Below are positions 1 through 12,553 of a DNA stretch of 64,000 nucleotides, piece by piece. Both the position numbers and the translations under genes were made by a program. How positions within the stretch are numbered: position 1 is the stretch's first letter; each line of letters begins with the position of its first letter. This DNA is from Telopea speciosissima (Eukaryota; Streptophyta; Magnoliopsida; Proteales; Proteaceae), in assembly GCF_018873765.1 (NCBI RefSeq), contig NC_057919.1, forward strand, positions 62,138,484-62,202,483, given 5' to 3'. A model generated the notes under the pieces. The model did not search any database. It had not been told where the DNA came from and worked only from the letters and a program-made list of their open reading frames with translations.

Positions 1-3000
1 TTTGTTGTATTTCTATCATTTCAGTTCTGGTTGGTTCGATTGTTTTGTTTTCTATCAATTTTGTGAAAATCCAAACCATAAAATATGGACCTGGTTAGAC
101 CAAAGAAGGGTATTTTGGAACATGAACAATAAGGTGAGAGTTGATGATGAATCCAAAATCAAATCTTAGTGCGACATCAAAATTGGTGAGGAGAGATCAC
201 CTTGGGTGAAGGAAAACTTAATTCTTAAAATACACTTCTCGTACCACACATCATAGACCTCTGAGCCTGGGGGAAAGATTTCTTCCATGAAAGTACAAAA
301 AATGATTCACGTTGAGTGGCTTAAGCTTATGTTGGTTTAAGCGGCAAATATTTCTTCCGTAGATATTGTGTAAATATACAAAAACTTAAGGAGAGGATTG
401 AGGTGACTTACGTCTAAAATGTAAGCTTATGTTGGTTTAAGCGGCAAATATTTCTTCCATAGATATTGTGTAAATATACAAAAACTTAAGGAGAGGATTG
501 AGGTGACTTACGTCTAAAATGTTTTACTATGCATCATGGCTGATCACCTAAAGGCTTATTGACACAATAGGAAGTATGTGGGGCTAGATCTTTTCTAGCA
601 GTCACAATCCTCAAATCCTTAAGGTAGTGAAAATCTTAATTCCAACAAGGAAGAAGAGCAAACAAACTGAATTAATTCGAAACTTTAAGAAGATTTTATT
701 TCGTCTAAAACGTCCCTTATATAATAAGGTCGGATTACAAAAGAAAAGAAACATAAATAAAATAAAAAAATAAAATAGAAAACTAAAATTCCTAAATCGT
801 GCGTAAAACTTCAGAGGCCTAGTAAACCCCTTAAACGTACGAATTTGACCCTGAAACATGTAGTTCAATGAATTTACTATTCATTGTACACCTTATAAAG
901 CACAAACTAGCATTTCCAAAAGGTATTATGGCTCTCTGAAGTTGCGTTAAAAAATTAAAACTTTCGACCTGCTTGAGTGGATTTTTGCCGGTCCAATCAA
1001 TTTCGAAATTCTTCATAAATCTTTTCTACATCATTTATCTTATTCCACCCAAACAGATTTTATGTTTAAAATCAACAGCAATTGAAGTGTATTCTCATAT
1101 TCAATTTGTTGAGATGTTGGTGCCTTCATATATTTAAGGAACGCCTTATGCTTTAAAAGTTTTAATTTTCAAGATCTGGACTTCTAATTATGGGTAGGCC
1201 TAGCGAGGATTTCAAACTTGGAAATGGGGTCGAATCGGTCCTTATTCAGATTGGAATCAACCAGAATCGGCCCCTTAGATCTAAAACCTAGCGATTTATA
1301 GTTTCAAAAACCCTAGAATCAGTAGCTCCCAAATGGCCAGAATCAAGATTGATCAAGAACAATTGCAATCCGAATCGATCGATTCGAACGATCCGATTCC
1401 AATTTTCAAAACAATTGGGCCCAGTTAATCTGGGGTTATCCTGGGTTTCATCATCCACCACATAGGACAAGTTTGGTTAATACCATTCAAACATCCAAGG
1501 AGATAAAGGACAGGCTCATGTAAGCATAGTAGGCCCAATTCAAGAAACTTGGAAGAAAGGTGAGTTATTAGAAAAAGGAAACATAAGAATTCCTTTTATA
1601 TACACTACCAAAAAGCAGAACTTATAACAGAAACAAAGATGATAATTGTAAGCAATTAAAGGGAAACTAAATAATGGCTAGCAAACAAAGCTTGATTGTT
1701 ACTCCACAACCAATACAAACCCACATTAATGTTTCAAGCTAGGCAAGAAGATATACATTGAGGGGGACCTCTCTTCATCTCCTTATCACTTCTCTTCTTT
1801 TCACTCTTTTTTTTAGTTGCAAGTTGTATTTCTCAAACCTTTTAGGTATGACCACCAAAAGAAAGATCACAGTCACTCTTATGAAAGATTTTTGTGCTGC
1901 ACATTTAAAAAAAACAATAATTTTACTGGTGCACGTGTACATACCCAGACAAATAAGTCAAAAACTTAGAACCTGCAACTATGAAATCTAGAACATTCCT
2001 AGAGATCCACTCTTACAGAAACTAATTAGAAGAAAGGACTTTGTCTCTAAGCTAGACTTGGGCACAAATGCACTTGAGAAAAAAGGAATTCCAATACTTT
2101 AGGGTTCTTGTCTTTTTCTGATTAATAATCACAATAATGGAAGCTTTATTTGTTGGAAAAGATTTCAAGTTGTAAGTATAAGCTAGAATAACAGCAAAGG
2201 TGACTTTAGCTCCACTTGCCCTTTATTTTATTTTTATTTTTTGACAACAACTAACCCTGTTGGTATGAAAGAATCTATTCTCGCGTTTATTCAGAATTTG
2301 CATGCTACACCAATGACAGTTGTATAGAATAGTATCACTCACATGAGATCCACAAAAGGTCCACATGGATCGGAGCAACAGAGAATGTCATTGTGAACCC
2401 CACATCTTATTATGTGGGAGGCCACATGCTGGAATCTGTACTCCAGCATCGTGCACTTCTTTTTCCCTAGACTTATATAGAGAGGGGAAAGAGAATGTTT
2501 CTATTGTCTACAAACCCACCTTGCTGCAGCATTACAAAAGGCAAGAGTTGTTGTTTGAATATCTATACCATCTGGGTATAACCTCGTTACTAAAATTTGG
2601 GAGAGGATTCTCTAAGCAAGCAACATAGGGAAGGGCACGAATAAGGTGCATGAAAACAGTATGATTTATTGGAGGACAGCGAAGTCATTTCATGTGAGAA
2701 TGTGAGAGATAAACAGACTAACAAAAGTGCCAACTATCCTGCCCCGACGGCTCAAAAAACTTTTTCCCTTTATTTTTGTCATACATCTAGAGGTTAAGAG
2801 GTGAAACTTAGCACTCCACAATGAATAGCCCAATCCACTGAGTTCTGGATTTGACAATGTTTAAGCCCAATCCACCAACCCCCAGCACCTTGAAAACGAC
2901 TAGTTTTGGAGCCAGCATAACCGAGACTTAAACTGGGTTATGGGCTTATGGCCCTTAGACACAAGTGGGCTTCAATGGTTTGGAATGAGTTAACCATAGA

Positions 3001-3100
3001 TAGTTTATTCAAATCAGACCTATCTAAAGAAAAGAGGAAGGAGAAAGGGGAGGGGGGCGCAAGTGCGCAACAATCTAAATGAGATAAAATAATTCCAATC
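1..3100. other. intergenic DNA without a recognisable gene
   Basis: Open frames here are short (under 90 codons), overlap on both strands and resemble no family I know. The stretch around 1200-1450 is rich in GATTCGAATCGG-type words like the dispersed repeats further right. The region around 120-720 has a repeat-like look, but I found no paired ends. Confidence 0.5.
322..521. repeat. 100-bp tandem duplication
   Basis: Two adjacent 100-bp copies, 322-421 and 422-521, both starting TAAGCTTATGTTGG, differ at one base (CCGT against CCAT). This is a recent local duplication with no coding content. Confidence 0.95.
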
Positions 3101-3339
3101 AGAAGCAAATGTTTCATTTTTAAGACAAGCAGAATTCAAATCTGATAACTCTCTTGGGAATTAATACAGAGATTCTGGGTTCATGACAACCATTCATGTC
3201 ACTCCTAACTTGCCAACAGTTTGCATTCTCAGTGAAGAAAATACCAACGACCACCTTCCTATCAATGGTTGAAAACAACGAATTCAAAGACTGATGAACA
3301 TCTGCCAACAAGATGAGAACAGTCCATCGAGATACCAAT

Positions 3340-6300
3340 CTAATGTGAACTTTCCTTGTCATTCTCCACCAGGGTTGGAATTGGAGGAAGAACTTCTTCA
3401 GTGTTCCCTTCTGTATGTGTATCTTGGGTCTCCCCCTTGGCCTCTTCTGACAAATCCTGCAACTGAAGAATCTCAAAAGAAATCAGTGGAATACATAGCA
3501 TGTGCTAATTATAGACAGCTGAACGGTAGTTAATGTCTTATCAGGGTCCGAGCAAAAACATATGGAAACAAAATAAAATGTGACATGTTAGGAAAAGAAA
3601 GAAAATTAAATGGAAGAAAGAAGTAGCCATTAAATGGAATACCCCCAAATTCTTTAAACTGGCTGTCACATCCTCATGTTGTTGTTGAAGAGTGGTCTTC
3701 AGTTCTTTAAATTCCTATTTTGAGTTAATCAAACAAGATTCCATTAAAAAATTGCTACATGAAAGGTGGAAAAAAAAATAAAAGTTTTGGTTGACGAGTG
3801 TCCGAAAACGAATCTATGGACTGGCACATCTAATTCTGCCAAATGGAATATCGATGTGGCAATTTTGAGCCTAGGATATCTAAGGAATGGTCTGGATTAT
3901 CCAAGCATTGTTGTGCAGTCTCTCAGTAGCCCTAGGTTTTTTAATGCTTTATTTTGTCACTTAGCCAACCCAACTTGGTCTGAAACTTGATATACAAGCA
4001 GGAGACCTTGGGGTCAACCTGAATTTCAGCTCCGTCTGACCTGCCACATTGAAGAACTAGGTGCCTGTCCATAGATTCCCTGGTGGGTGAACCACCCAAG
4101 ACACCCAAACAAATGTAAAAGGAAACCTACCGATCTAAGCTGCTCCACTTCCACATTGAGAGATTTCTTGAGCTCTGAAAGGTCCTGCATTACATTTGAT
4201 ACTTGTTAAGTTCTAACCATGTATACGAGATGGAAATCAGAGGAAAATATCACAAAGAGAAATGACTTGAATAATATGTAGCATAAGGAAAAATTGGTCA
4301 CATTCACATACAGATGATTAGTTGTGGATCTGTTGTCCATGATAAGAGGTTCAGTTTAGTGCAACTTGCTCCTAGTTTCTGTGCCTATTAGTTAGAGTAG
4401 TTTTTACAAGGTCAACCAGGTAGTATCAAGGAGTTTGGAGGATTCAGTGGATTCACAAGAACATAAAGAGTGTGACCTACTTCAACAAGTCATCTAACTT
4501 CTAATCCCTTCAGACATACATTGGTGTACTTCAACAATTTCAGACAGAGATATACAAAAAAGCCAACTTCACACAAAGAATAAACAAAAAGGCTGCTTTG
4601 AAAAAGAGAGAACTTCATCCAATGAAAACTGACAAGGAAGCAATGTCTAAGAATCAAAGAAAATTAACAACGAAGCAACACAAACACAAAAACATCAAAC
4701 AAAACTGAACTACCGATTATAGGATATGGGTAGAAACTCCACCAAAGAGGGAAGTACCTGGCAATCGAAAGAGTTGTGAGGAGGGTGCAGTATATCAAAG
4801 TAATGCACCATACAAGAAAAAGACAGTATTTCTATAGCTACCAATGCACAAAGTCTCTTTTTGACTACCATAATAATTTACTATTGTATTGATGAACCCT
4901 AGAGAATAGCCTTGTACATTGAAGCTATCTGGTTCAAGCTTTCTGGGTTCAACCCAAGCCAAGTCCCTTTATATTAAATTTGCAAAATTCCCTCCAGTAA
5001 CAGTTAATACAGAAGTCAAACGAAGATCCAAAATTGGCCACAGACAAATAAGAACTAGAATATATATCAAGTGGCAAAATAAATATCCAAGCCTCATTCT
5101 CGATGAATAAGAACTAGAATATATCAAGTGGCAGAATCTCATAAATATTTAGTAAGCCATATAAATGTCAATGGAAGCCATTAGAAAACCATGCCAATAG
5201 ATCTTTAAACAATGAGACCTAATTTACATACAAACAATCTCAACCTACTTCAATTGTACCCCCGGGCTGATTTCACATCGTGCATCCAAACACTGCTCAA
5301 TCATTTTTTGTTATACAATGTAGAGATATCTCCACAAAATAGAATCCACTCATTGCTATCCATCATCTTGCAGAACAACAAAAATCATAATTTCATGGAT
5401 AAAAGATTGGTATCGGTTCACATTATACAGGTAAGCAGGATGCATGAACCCCTTCTGTCTATAGAACCACAATTCTACGTTTGCGTTCAACAATATATTA
5501 CGACAACCTCAGCATCTAAACTGGCTCAGGCTTTCTTGATTGTTGCATGTCATCCATGCACAAGGGTCATGTCAACACTCTCCATATTGTTGCAGTAGTA
5601 ACAATGAGGCTGCCAACATACTAGTGTCTAAACTATTAACTAATCCATCCACTATCTCATCTGACCTCTTACTAAACCCATGCCCTAAATTAAGCAGTGC
5701 AGTAAATTTATGATGTATCTACCCATTCTTTTGGAATTATAAATTCCTAATTCCACCTCTCTTATGAAGCAAAGGATAATTGCTCAAACAAATTTCACAA
5801 TTATAAGAAATTGAATGAGAACAAGCCATATGAAACACCACCTTCCAAATGTCTCCAACTCTCCTGTTTCAAGTCATCAACTCATCATATCCTCAGAGAG
5901 ACTTATATCTCTATGCACAACAGTCCTTTAAAAAAAAAAAAACATGTTGTACCACGAGAAAATCTTCACCCTTAAAGGCCTGCTTTTACCCTATTTTCAT
6001 AATCACTCTGTCCCTGTAGCAAGGAGCCTGGATTTTCTGAAGACTAATTCATAAGAAAACAAAAGGATGAAAACTACATTGGATGCAAATCATTGTTAGA
6101 CGCTGAACTTCAAAGAAGATATAAATACACAAATAAATGCTTAAACATACACAAGCAACCACACAACATGCAAAAAGTGTAAACTAAACAATGCATATAT
6201 TTCAACAAACTCTATATTAGCCAAACACGAAATGTAGATTATCAATGAGACAACCATTACTCACATTGTGGTAGACCTTCACTTGAGTGTCTAACTTCGA

Positions 6301-6750
6301 CCTCCAATTCTGTAAGTCCTGCAATAACATACATATGAGAGAGAGAGAGAGACCAGGGGAGTGGAAAAAAACAGTGAAACATCACCTGCTTCAGGCCTTG
6401 AATTCTAGTAAGAAGCTCCAACCGCGATTCAGTCAATTCCTGCAAAAAGTAGCAGAGCTCAAGACGATTAACGATGCAGCATGATTTAGATATAACTAAA
6501 TGAAAAGGAAGGGAGTGGGGGTGGAGAAGAGAGGCCAAAATCCGCTAACGCACAGCAATCTTTGAGCCAATAGGTTCGATGTTCTCCTTTTTCTGCAAAA
6601 AATAATAATAAGAAACAACAATGATGAAGAGAAACAGTAGAAATGGATGGTATTAGGGATTTTGAAAAGAGGAAGAAACATTACCGACGACAGAGGAGCA
6701 GCAGCAGTGGGCGAAGGAGAGGAATATGGTGTAGAATCAGAATCCGCCAT
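3340..6750 (-). CDS. small coiled-coil protein of unknown function, 153 aa, seven exons
   Basis: Exons on the minus strand: 6685-6750, 6554-6592, 6386-6439, 6265-6318, 4131-4184, 3643-3714, 3340-3462. They are bounded by GT and AG and total 462 bp including the stop. Residues 1-22 are a Ser/Pro/Ala-rich leader (MADSDSTPYSS), followed by KKENIEPIGSKIA. About residues 36-113 form a charged alpha-helical heptad stretch (ELTESRLELL, LDTQVKVYHN, LKKSLNVEVEQLRS, EDVTASLKNLG). Residues 114-153 are an acidic tail ending KESSH. There is no signal peptide or membrane segment, so a soluble protein is likely. From memory it matches a conserved plant coiled-coil protein without established function. All six introns are phase 0 and three exons are exactly 54 bp (18 codons). 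Intron 4 is 2.08 kb, the others 0.07-0.42 kb. The first ATG of the reading frame was taken as the start. Confidence 0.85.
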
Positions 6751-7096
6751 TTAGAGATCGTATATACAGCAGATGATCCAAAGCGGCTTCTCTAAGGGGG
6801 TTAGGGTTCCTCCGTCAAGAGCTTTATTCAGATTCAGTGAAAAATGAAGAGAGATCTCAGTACACAATTCGAGTCTCTCAAGTCTTAACACTGAAGATGA
6901 GGATTTTAGATTTGAAGAATTAGAGGTGCTGGAGACTGGTTGATTAGTTTTGTGTGTTTCAAATTGCGGATTTGAGCGGGCGAACTCAAATCTGAAATCT
7001 GGATTTTGTATTTTTTTCTTTTGAAGTTCCGGAGTTATCGTACTTTCAAAAGAAACCAAACATTAAACAAGAAAAAGATAGTTAATACCTAACAGC

Positions 7097-7537
7097 AAGG
7101 TTCAAAATCCAGGTATCGGACACGGTATTGGTCATTGCCAAAAGCGTTTTGGATTGGGATTGGAACGGTACAAATCAGTCAAATCGGTCAAGAAACCCTC
7201 AAAATCGTTTTTTTATGGATCGGGTCATGTATCGGTCAAAGTTAGTGGATGTTTTGATCTTGGGATCGGATCGGCCGATATTATCTGGATCGGATCGATC
7301 AATATCGGTCTAGATAATATAAAAAATATAAAAAAACTTAAACACTATGAAAAAAAATATATATATTCAGTCGGATCAGTCAAGGATTGGATTAGATCGA
7401 CCGATCCAACCGAATTGGCCGATCCAAGAAATGACCCAGTCAAACCTTTTCACATCGGTCAAATCTCGGAATGGCCTCGATCAATATCGATCCAATCCGA
7501 TCGATATCGACCAATCCAATCCGAGATTACAAACCAT
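7097..7537. mobile_element. GATCGG-rich terminal-inverted-repeat element, copy 1
   Basis: A non-coding, roughly 440-bp block built from reiterated ATCGGTC and GATCGG words. It starts AAGGTTCAAAATCC and ends with the inverse ACAAACCATG. It aligns along its length with 12748-13209, including the oligo-A middle. Flanks CCTAACAGC and CCTTAGAGT match at 6 of 9 bases, consistent with a decayed 9-bp target duplication. Confidence 0.65.
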
Positions 7538-7585
7538 GCCTTAGAGTGTCACAAACGTAGATCGGTAGATGTTTGTGAAAGTTGC

Positions 7586-7626
7586 AAGATAGGTTGAGTT
7601 CTACCAAAAAAAAAAGATAGGTTGAG
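7586..7626 (+). mobile_element. micro oligo-A insertion (15 nt) with 13-bp target duplication
   Basis: Inserted TTCTACC plus 8 A at 7599-7613, flanked by perfect copies of AAGATAGGTTGAG at 7586-7598 and 7614-7626. It looks like a LINE insertion that copied only the extreme 3' end. Confidence 0.8.
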
Positions 7627-8549
7627 TAGATGTCCAACATCAACATGGCCAGGTTTTGAAAACCTAGGCCCAGTTGTTCTCAGGACGGGCTAGGGTTTGC
7701 CCAATTTTTTTTTTTTTAAAGGAAATTACAAGATTATACATTTATCCTAGCCTATGAGGATCCATACTTAAACTGGCCGGTCACGGTGCAAGATCCTAAA
7801 GTATGGAAGACCAATTAATCCCGACCAAAACTGACTCAGACCAATCAATTAACACCCCTAACCTATAACACTCAAACAACAACCAACTTCTCTTCAGGAA
7901 CTCAAAGTAAGTAGTAATCCAAGGATAATCCAACATACAATATCATAGAATTCCTTTCTTTCTTTATCTTTTTGGTTGAGGTGGTTGTGGTAATCTCAAT
8001 TTATTCATGATGATTCAATCTAAGCCACTGGAACGGAATTCTATATTGAAAATGGTTAATAATCCTTGTTCAGTGACTGTGAAGACCATCTATGGTAGAG
8101 AGGAGGTTCTACTTCTCAACTGTGATTGGAGAGGTAAGGGTGGGGTGGACATGGTCCGGCAAATCTGAGCCCGCCCTAAACCCGGATAGGGCCGGGCTAG
8201 GCCTGGGTTCAGGCCGGCCCTATAATGTATATATATAATTCAAATTACAATTTTCTAAACCCAAACTGTGAGTGGTTAGTTTGGCAATGAAAAACCCAAT
8301 CGTGTGTAATCTTGTAGTTTTCGCTTTTTTTTTTTTTTAAAGCCCATTTGGTTAGTCCAATAAAATCACCACCTTTTTTTTTAGGGCTGAAGATCGTTGT
8401 GAGGCTGTGTGGCCCCTACATAAGCATAGGATCCAATGAGAACGTGAATAGGGGCATCAACTAGAATGGGATGTTTTCAGTTCAAGGGGTTGGGGACGTC
8501 ATTTCGCATGGTACAGTGTCTGGGGGTAGGCTGCACACAATCTGACCGA

Positions 8550-8645
8550 GATCTTTTTTTTCGTAAGTCTTGAAGGAGTTGAACTCATTACCCCTTGAGT
8601 GTAATGTAAAGTGTTGGTATTTTCCAATTGAACTACATATTTGGG
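8550..8645 (-). mobile_element. possible tRNA-derived SINE remnant
   Basis: On the minus strand a pol III A-box-like TAGTTCAATTGG is followed about 38 nt later by a B-box-like GAGTTCAACTCC, then CTTACG and 8 A. The order A box, B box, A tail is SINE-like. I see no target duplication, so this is tentative. Confidence 0.35.
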
Positions 8646-8868
8646 TTTAGAGAAAAGGTTCTCTAAGCTGCCGGAGTAAATACCCAGCACCTTTGTGTCT
8701 CCTCCTTTTCTCCTCACATTGAATGACCTCATTGCCCTTCTATGTCTAATGATATTTTGCCGCACTTCATTGATGCACTCCCAATGCCTCTTGCTTGGAG
8801 AACCCTTTTCCTTTGATTTAATAACCAATTATAAAAACCTACACCATCTTTCTCTCTCATTTGCTCTC

Positions 8869-8912
8869 ATTTATAAAATCGTATTCGTACCAAAAAAAAA
8901 ATTTATAAAATC
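8869..8912 (+). mobile_element. micro oligo-A insertion (20 nt) with 12-bp target duplication
   Basis: Inserted GTATTCGTACC plus 9 A at 8881-8900 between perfect copies of ATTTATAAAATC (8869-8880 and 8901-8912). Confidence 0.85.
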
Positions 8913-9360
8913 TTATTTCCTTCTTTTCTTTTTAAATTTTCAGCATAGTTAAAATTAGGGTAAATTACAGTGGGACCCCTTAAGGTTTGTCTTAAATTCA
9001 GTGCAACCCCCTATATTTCTAAATTATACACCTTGATCCCTTGAGTTTAGGTTAGCTATTACAGTCAGCTCCACTCCGTTGCAGTGTTGGTAATTAGTGC
9101 CTTCAAATGACTGATATACCCCTAATGGGGTGTGAATTTATCATTTTGTCCATAGACCATCCCTAAATTCACACCCCCTTACCCTGCCACTCGAATCAAT
9201 CGCGGGTTTAGGGTTCTGGAGATCTGCCTCAGGCCATCTTCAACTCTTTCCTTTGCTACTCGAAAGCATGATAAGGAAGATGTATTTTAGGGTTCTCAAG
9301 ATGGCGACCTCCTGAGGCCATCTTCAACTCCATCCCCTGCTTGCTACACACGAACCATTC

Positions 9361-9472
9361 GTGGGATCTATTGGGACCATCAACGAGAGTTGCGACGATC
9401 GGCGACGACCTGCGACGTGGGATCTACTGGGACCATCACCGAGAGTTGCGACGATCGGCGACGACCTGCGAC
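9361..9472. repeat. 56-bp tandem duplication
   Basis: Copies 9361-9416 and 9417-9472 share GTGGGATCTA and GCGACGATCGGCGACGACC. A degenerate third copy follows to about 9515. The duplication lies inside the TIR element. Confidence 0.85.
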
Positions 9473-10011
9473 ATGGGATTTGCTGAGATCATCACCAAGA
9501 CCTGCGATGACCTATGACAACGGGGGAGGCAATTTATTTTTTTTTTATTTAGGGTTCGAATATGAGATATTAGACTTCCAATAAAAAATCCCATTCTAAT
9601 TTTTTTTCAATTTAGGGTTCGAATCATCTCTACTCACCAATTAGGGTTCGATTCTGCTATTTTTTTTTTAACTAATTTCAATCAAAAATCCCATTCTATA
9701 TTCCTCAAATGGAACCACCAGAAAAAAAATCGTTTGTGGTGCATGGTGTCTTCTGAGGGAGAAGTAGTAGTCATGGCAGTTGCCTCTGAATTAGTTGATA
9801 TTCAATGACTTATTGCACAGTAATGCTATTTCAGCACAAATTTTCTATGATGAGGAATGTAATGTTTGATGGGAGTACTTAATGCTTCCTCTGCAATTTG
9901 TTCAATCTCCAAGGGTTGAAGAAAGCACCTAAAAAGGCAAGTAATTGCAGCAGTGGTGTACTTGTTGATCCTCATTTTGGAGAAATTTTGGTGCGGGTAT
10001 GTTGTTATCAT

Positions 10012-12058
10012 TTAGAATTGGGCTAAAAGGTTGCAAGCGCTCAAGCGTTGCCATTATAAAACAATGATGGTAATGCTCCATCAATCTCAGTCATTGATTT
10101 TCTGACATAAAATCTGAGCCGTTCAATTTTTTGAAGCACAAACAAAAGGAAAAAAAATGGATAAATGCAATGTTAAACGCACCAAATCAAGATCAACCAT
10201 TGATTTTAATCCAAAAAATCCTAACCGTTCAAGATTTTAACCCATAACCGGCTAAACCCTAGTTTTCTTCTCCAAGGACCATCGCCGCTGGAGCCCTAGT
10301 TCTATTTAGAAGAAGGGAAGAAGCGAGAAGAGGCGACGAACACCACCGCCTAGTTCTCAGTCATTTTCTTCTTCGTCTTCATCACACGCTAAAGACCCCT
10401 GCAACGTTGCCCCTCTCCTTTTCTTTTGCAAAGGCAACTAACACTACCGCCCCAACTCTTCTCCCTACGGCCGAACCTACCCTTGTTTACACCATTTGCA
10501 TCAATTCTAAATAAATACAGAGAGAGAAAATCTAACTTGTACTTTGTACAACCATGGACACATGAAGGAAGATAAAAACAGAAAAACAAAAACAGAGTAA
10601 TGGCAGATTGGCTTTGAATTGTTAGGCCTGATTTTGTATGATTTCTATTTCAATTTCAGGGGGTGATTTGTATTTCTGAAATTATTTGGTTTGATTTTTA
10701 CATCTTATTTCAATAAAATAGAAATTCTGAAATAGCTGAGGAGTTGTTTCAGAATTTCTATTTCATTTGATTTAGCACTCTTGCTCTTGAATGAACACAT
10801 GGTTAAGTTTATGGGCAAAGTAGTAATTTCATGTTAAAAATAAAATACCACCCTTCTTCTCCTAGTGGTCTCATCATCACCACCCCACTCCCACCACTGC
10901 CACCGCCGCCACCACCACCACTACCCCGCCATCACCACCACCGTCACCACTGTCGCTGCCACCGCTACCGCCGCCGCTACCACCACCACAATTGCCATCA
11001 CCACCACCACCACCCCCACTACTTCTACGTCACCACTACCTTGCCACCACAGTCACCACCACCACTACCCAGACCCCACCACCACCATCCTTCCCAAAGA
11101 AATATAGAGAATTTATTCTTAGAATTTGAATTATCACACGAATTTTTTTATTCTTGAAATATTTCATATTGATACAACCAAAACAATTTCAAATTTTTGA
11201 CCAAAAAACTATTTGTTGACTATTTCAAGAAATCAATCCAAAATTGAAATAGAAATCATACGGTAGATTAATTTTTGTAGTTAAGGGTAAGGAATTTTAA
11301 ACAAGTTTAGGATTCCTACAAGGACTGATGTATGAGTATGACTGTGGAAACATAAGGGCTGACTAAACTTTTTCTTGAAAACCGGCTATTTTTTAAGACC
11401 ATTGTCAGAGACCTCAATCAATAATGTGTTGAACAATGTTGTTCTTCGTGGAAAGTTAAGAAAAATTTTCTACTTTTTCGGGGGTGCGAGACTTCAGAAG
11501 ATTAGAAACACAGAGTCTATAGAGTCCTAAGAATCCAACTGAGATATCCCCTAATTAAGAACTTGAATCCAACGGAGTCATCCAGTATAGGTACCTCATG
11601 TAGGCGGAAATGACTATTGCTCTTTCAACCCTGTTCACGCCTTCCCTCTTCCCTAATCCTCCCCTAACCAGCTCACCCCCATCCCCTTTTTCCCCATCCC
11701 AGTCCCTACCCATGCTCTGTTTTTTTCATCCCATCTCAGTAGGGTTCCACTTTTTTCTTTAGGAAGATGACGGGGATTCATTGACGGTAACCGATGGAGA
11801 GAGAGAGATATCAACTTCACGGTGTCTCTCGATCTTCGTCGGCGCCGGTGAGAAATCCAACTCCGGAGTCAAAAAGGAGAGAAAGAAGAGACCTGTAATA
11901 GCCGGTAATAACTTAAAAGATAAATAAAATTGTGCTTTAAAAAATTGAACGGTTCAGATTTTATGTCAGAAAATCAATGATTGAGATTGATGGAGCACTG
12001 CCATCACTGTTTTAGAATGGCAGTGCTCGAGCGTTGCTACCGCTCGCCGTTAGAATTG
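10012..12058. mobile_element. Mutator-like element (MULE), non-autonomous, with perfect 9-bp target duplication
   Basis: The element spans 10021-12049 and is flanked by TTAGAATTG at 10012-10020 and 12050-12058. Its terminal inverted repeats are about 120 bp (10021-10141 and 11931-12049) and roughly 90% identical in their inner 90 bp, for example TTGATTTTCTGACATAAAAT against its inverse. A 9-bp duplication with long TIRs is the Mutator hallmark. No transposase frame is present. The interior (10142-11930) contains CT-rich, leader-like sequence (10250-10400, 11760-11890) and a CAC/CCG triplet tract, so gene-fragment capture (Pack-MULE) is possible but not shown. Confidence 0.85.
10868..11095 (+). 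repeat. CAC/CCG triplet-rich tract
   Basis: About 230 bp of imperfect CAC, CCG and CTG triplets. Its open frames would give His/Thr/Pro homopolymers with no family resemblance, so I treat it as simple sequence, not a gene. Confidence 0.8.
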
Positions 12059-12553
12059 ATACAAAATTACTTCAGATTGTACAACAATTCTTCTTTCTTC
12101 CCTTATTTGTTTCGTCTCTGTAGTCTGTACGAGAGAAAAGAGAGGGGCAGTTGAGATGAGGGAGAGAAGAGAGAGATAATGATAGGTGGAGAAGGGCATA
12201 CCTCTGCGGGTGAGTTTCAAGTCCTGCAACTTCAAAGAAGATAGCAGCAGCTTCAATTGTGGGGAAGGCAAACGGTTAAAAAGGTTTGAATAGGCTTTTG
12301 GTAATAAATGTTAGAAGGGAAAATTGACATTTTACATTTTATTATTAACACCGTCCATTTAAAGGTGTCGAATGTATAATTTAGAAACAAAGGGGGTTGC
12401 ACTGTATTTAGGGCAAACCTCAGGGAGTCGCAATGTTTCATCCCTTGCCAAAAAGATAAAAAAAATCCAATGGGTTGAAAAGCCCAGCCCAAACCCTTCA
12501 AGGCCAACTTTGGATGGGCTGGGCCGAAAAAACATGAAATATAAAATAAAAAA

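Larger units (their letters stand above)
7627..8957. other. intergenic DNA with repeats
   Basis: No supported gene. It holds GGGCCGGGCTAGG-type words near 8150-8220, oligo-T runs near 7710, 8330 and 8370, a possible SINE (8550-8645) and a micro oligo-A insertion (8869-8912). Confidence 0.5.
8958..12444. mobile_element. terminal-inverted-repeat DNA transposon, non-autonomous, interrupted by a nested element
   Basis: The left end (8958 on, GGGTAAATTACAG) and the right end (to 12444) are inverted copies of each other over roughly 60-110 bp. Shared words include AGGTTTG, CAGTGCAACCCCC and TTTCTAAATTATACA. Without the nested element at 10021-12049 it would be about 1.45 kb. It contains no transposase-like frame. 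I could not find a clean target duplication, so the superfamily is uncertain (Mutator-type would fit). Confidence 0.65.

Noticed and set aside
10831-11157. His/Pro/Thr-rich frames of 80-108 codons
   Set aside because: They only reflect a CAC/CCG triplet tract inside a MULE; two frames give equally simple homopolymers.
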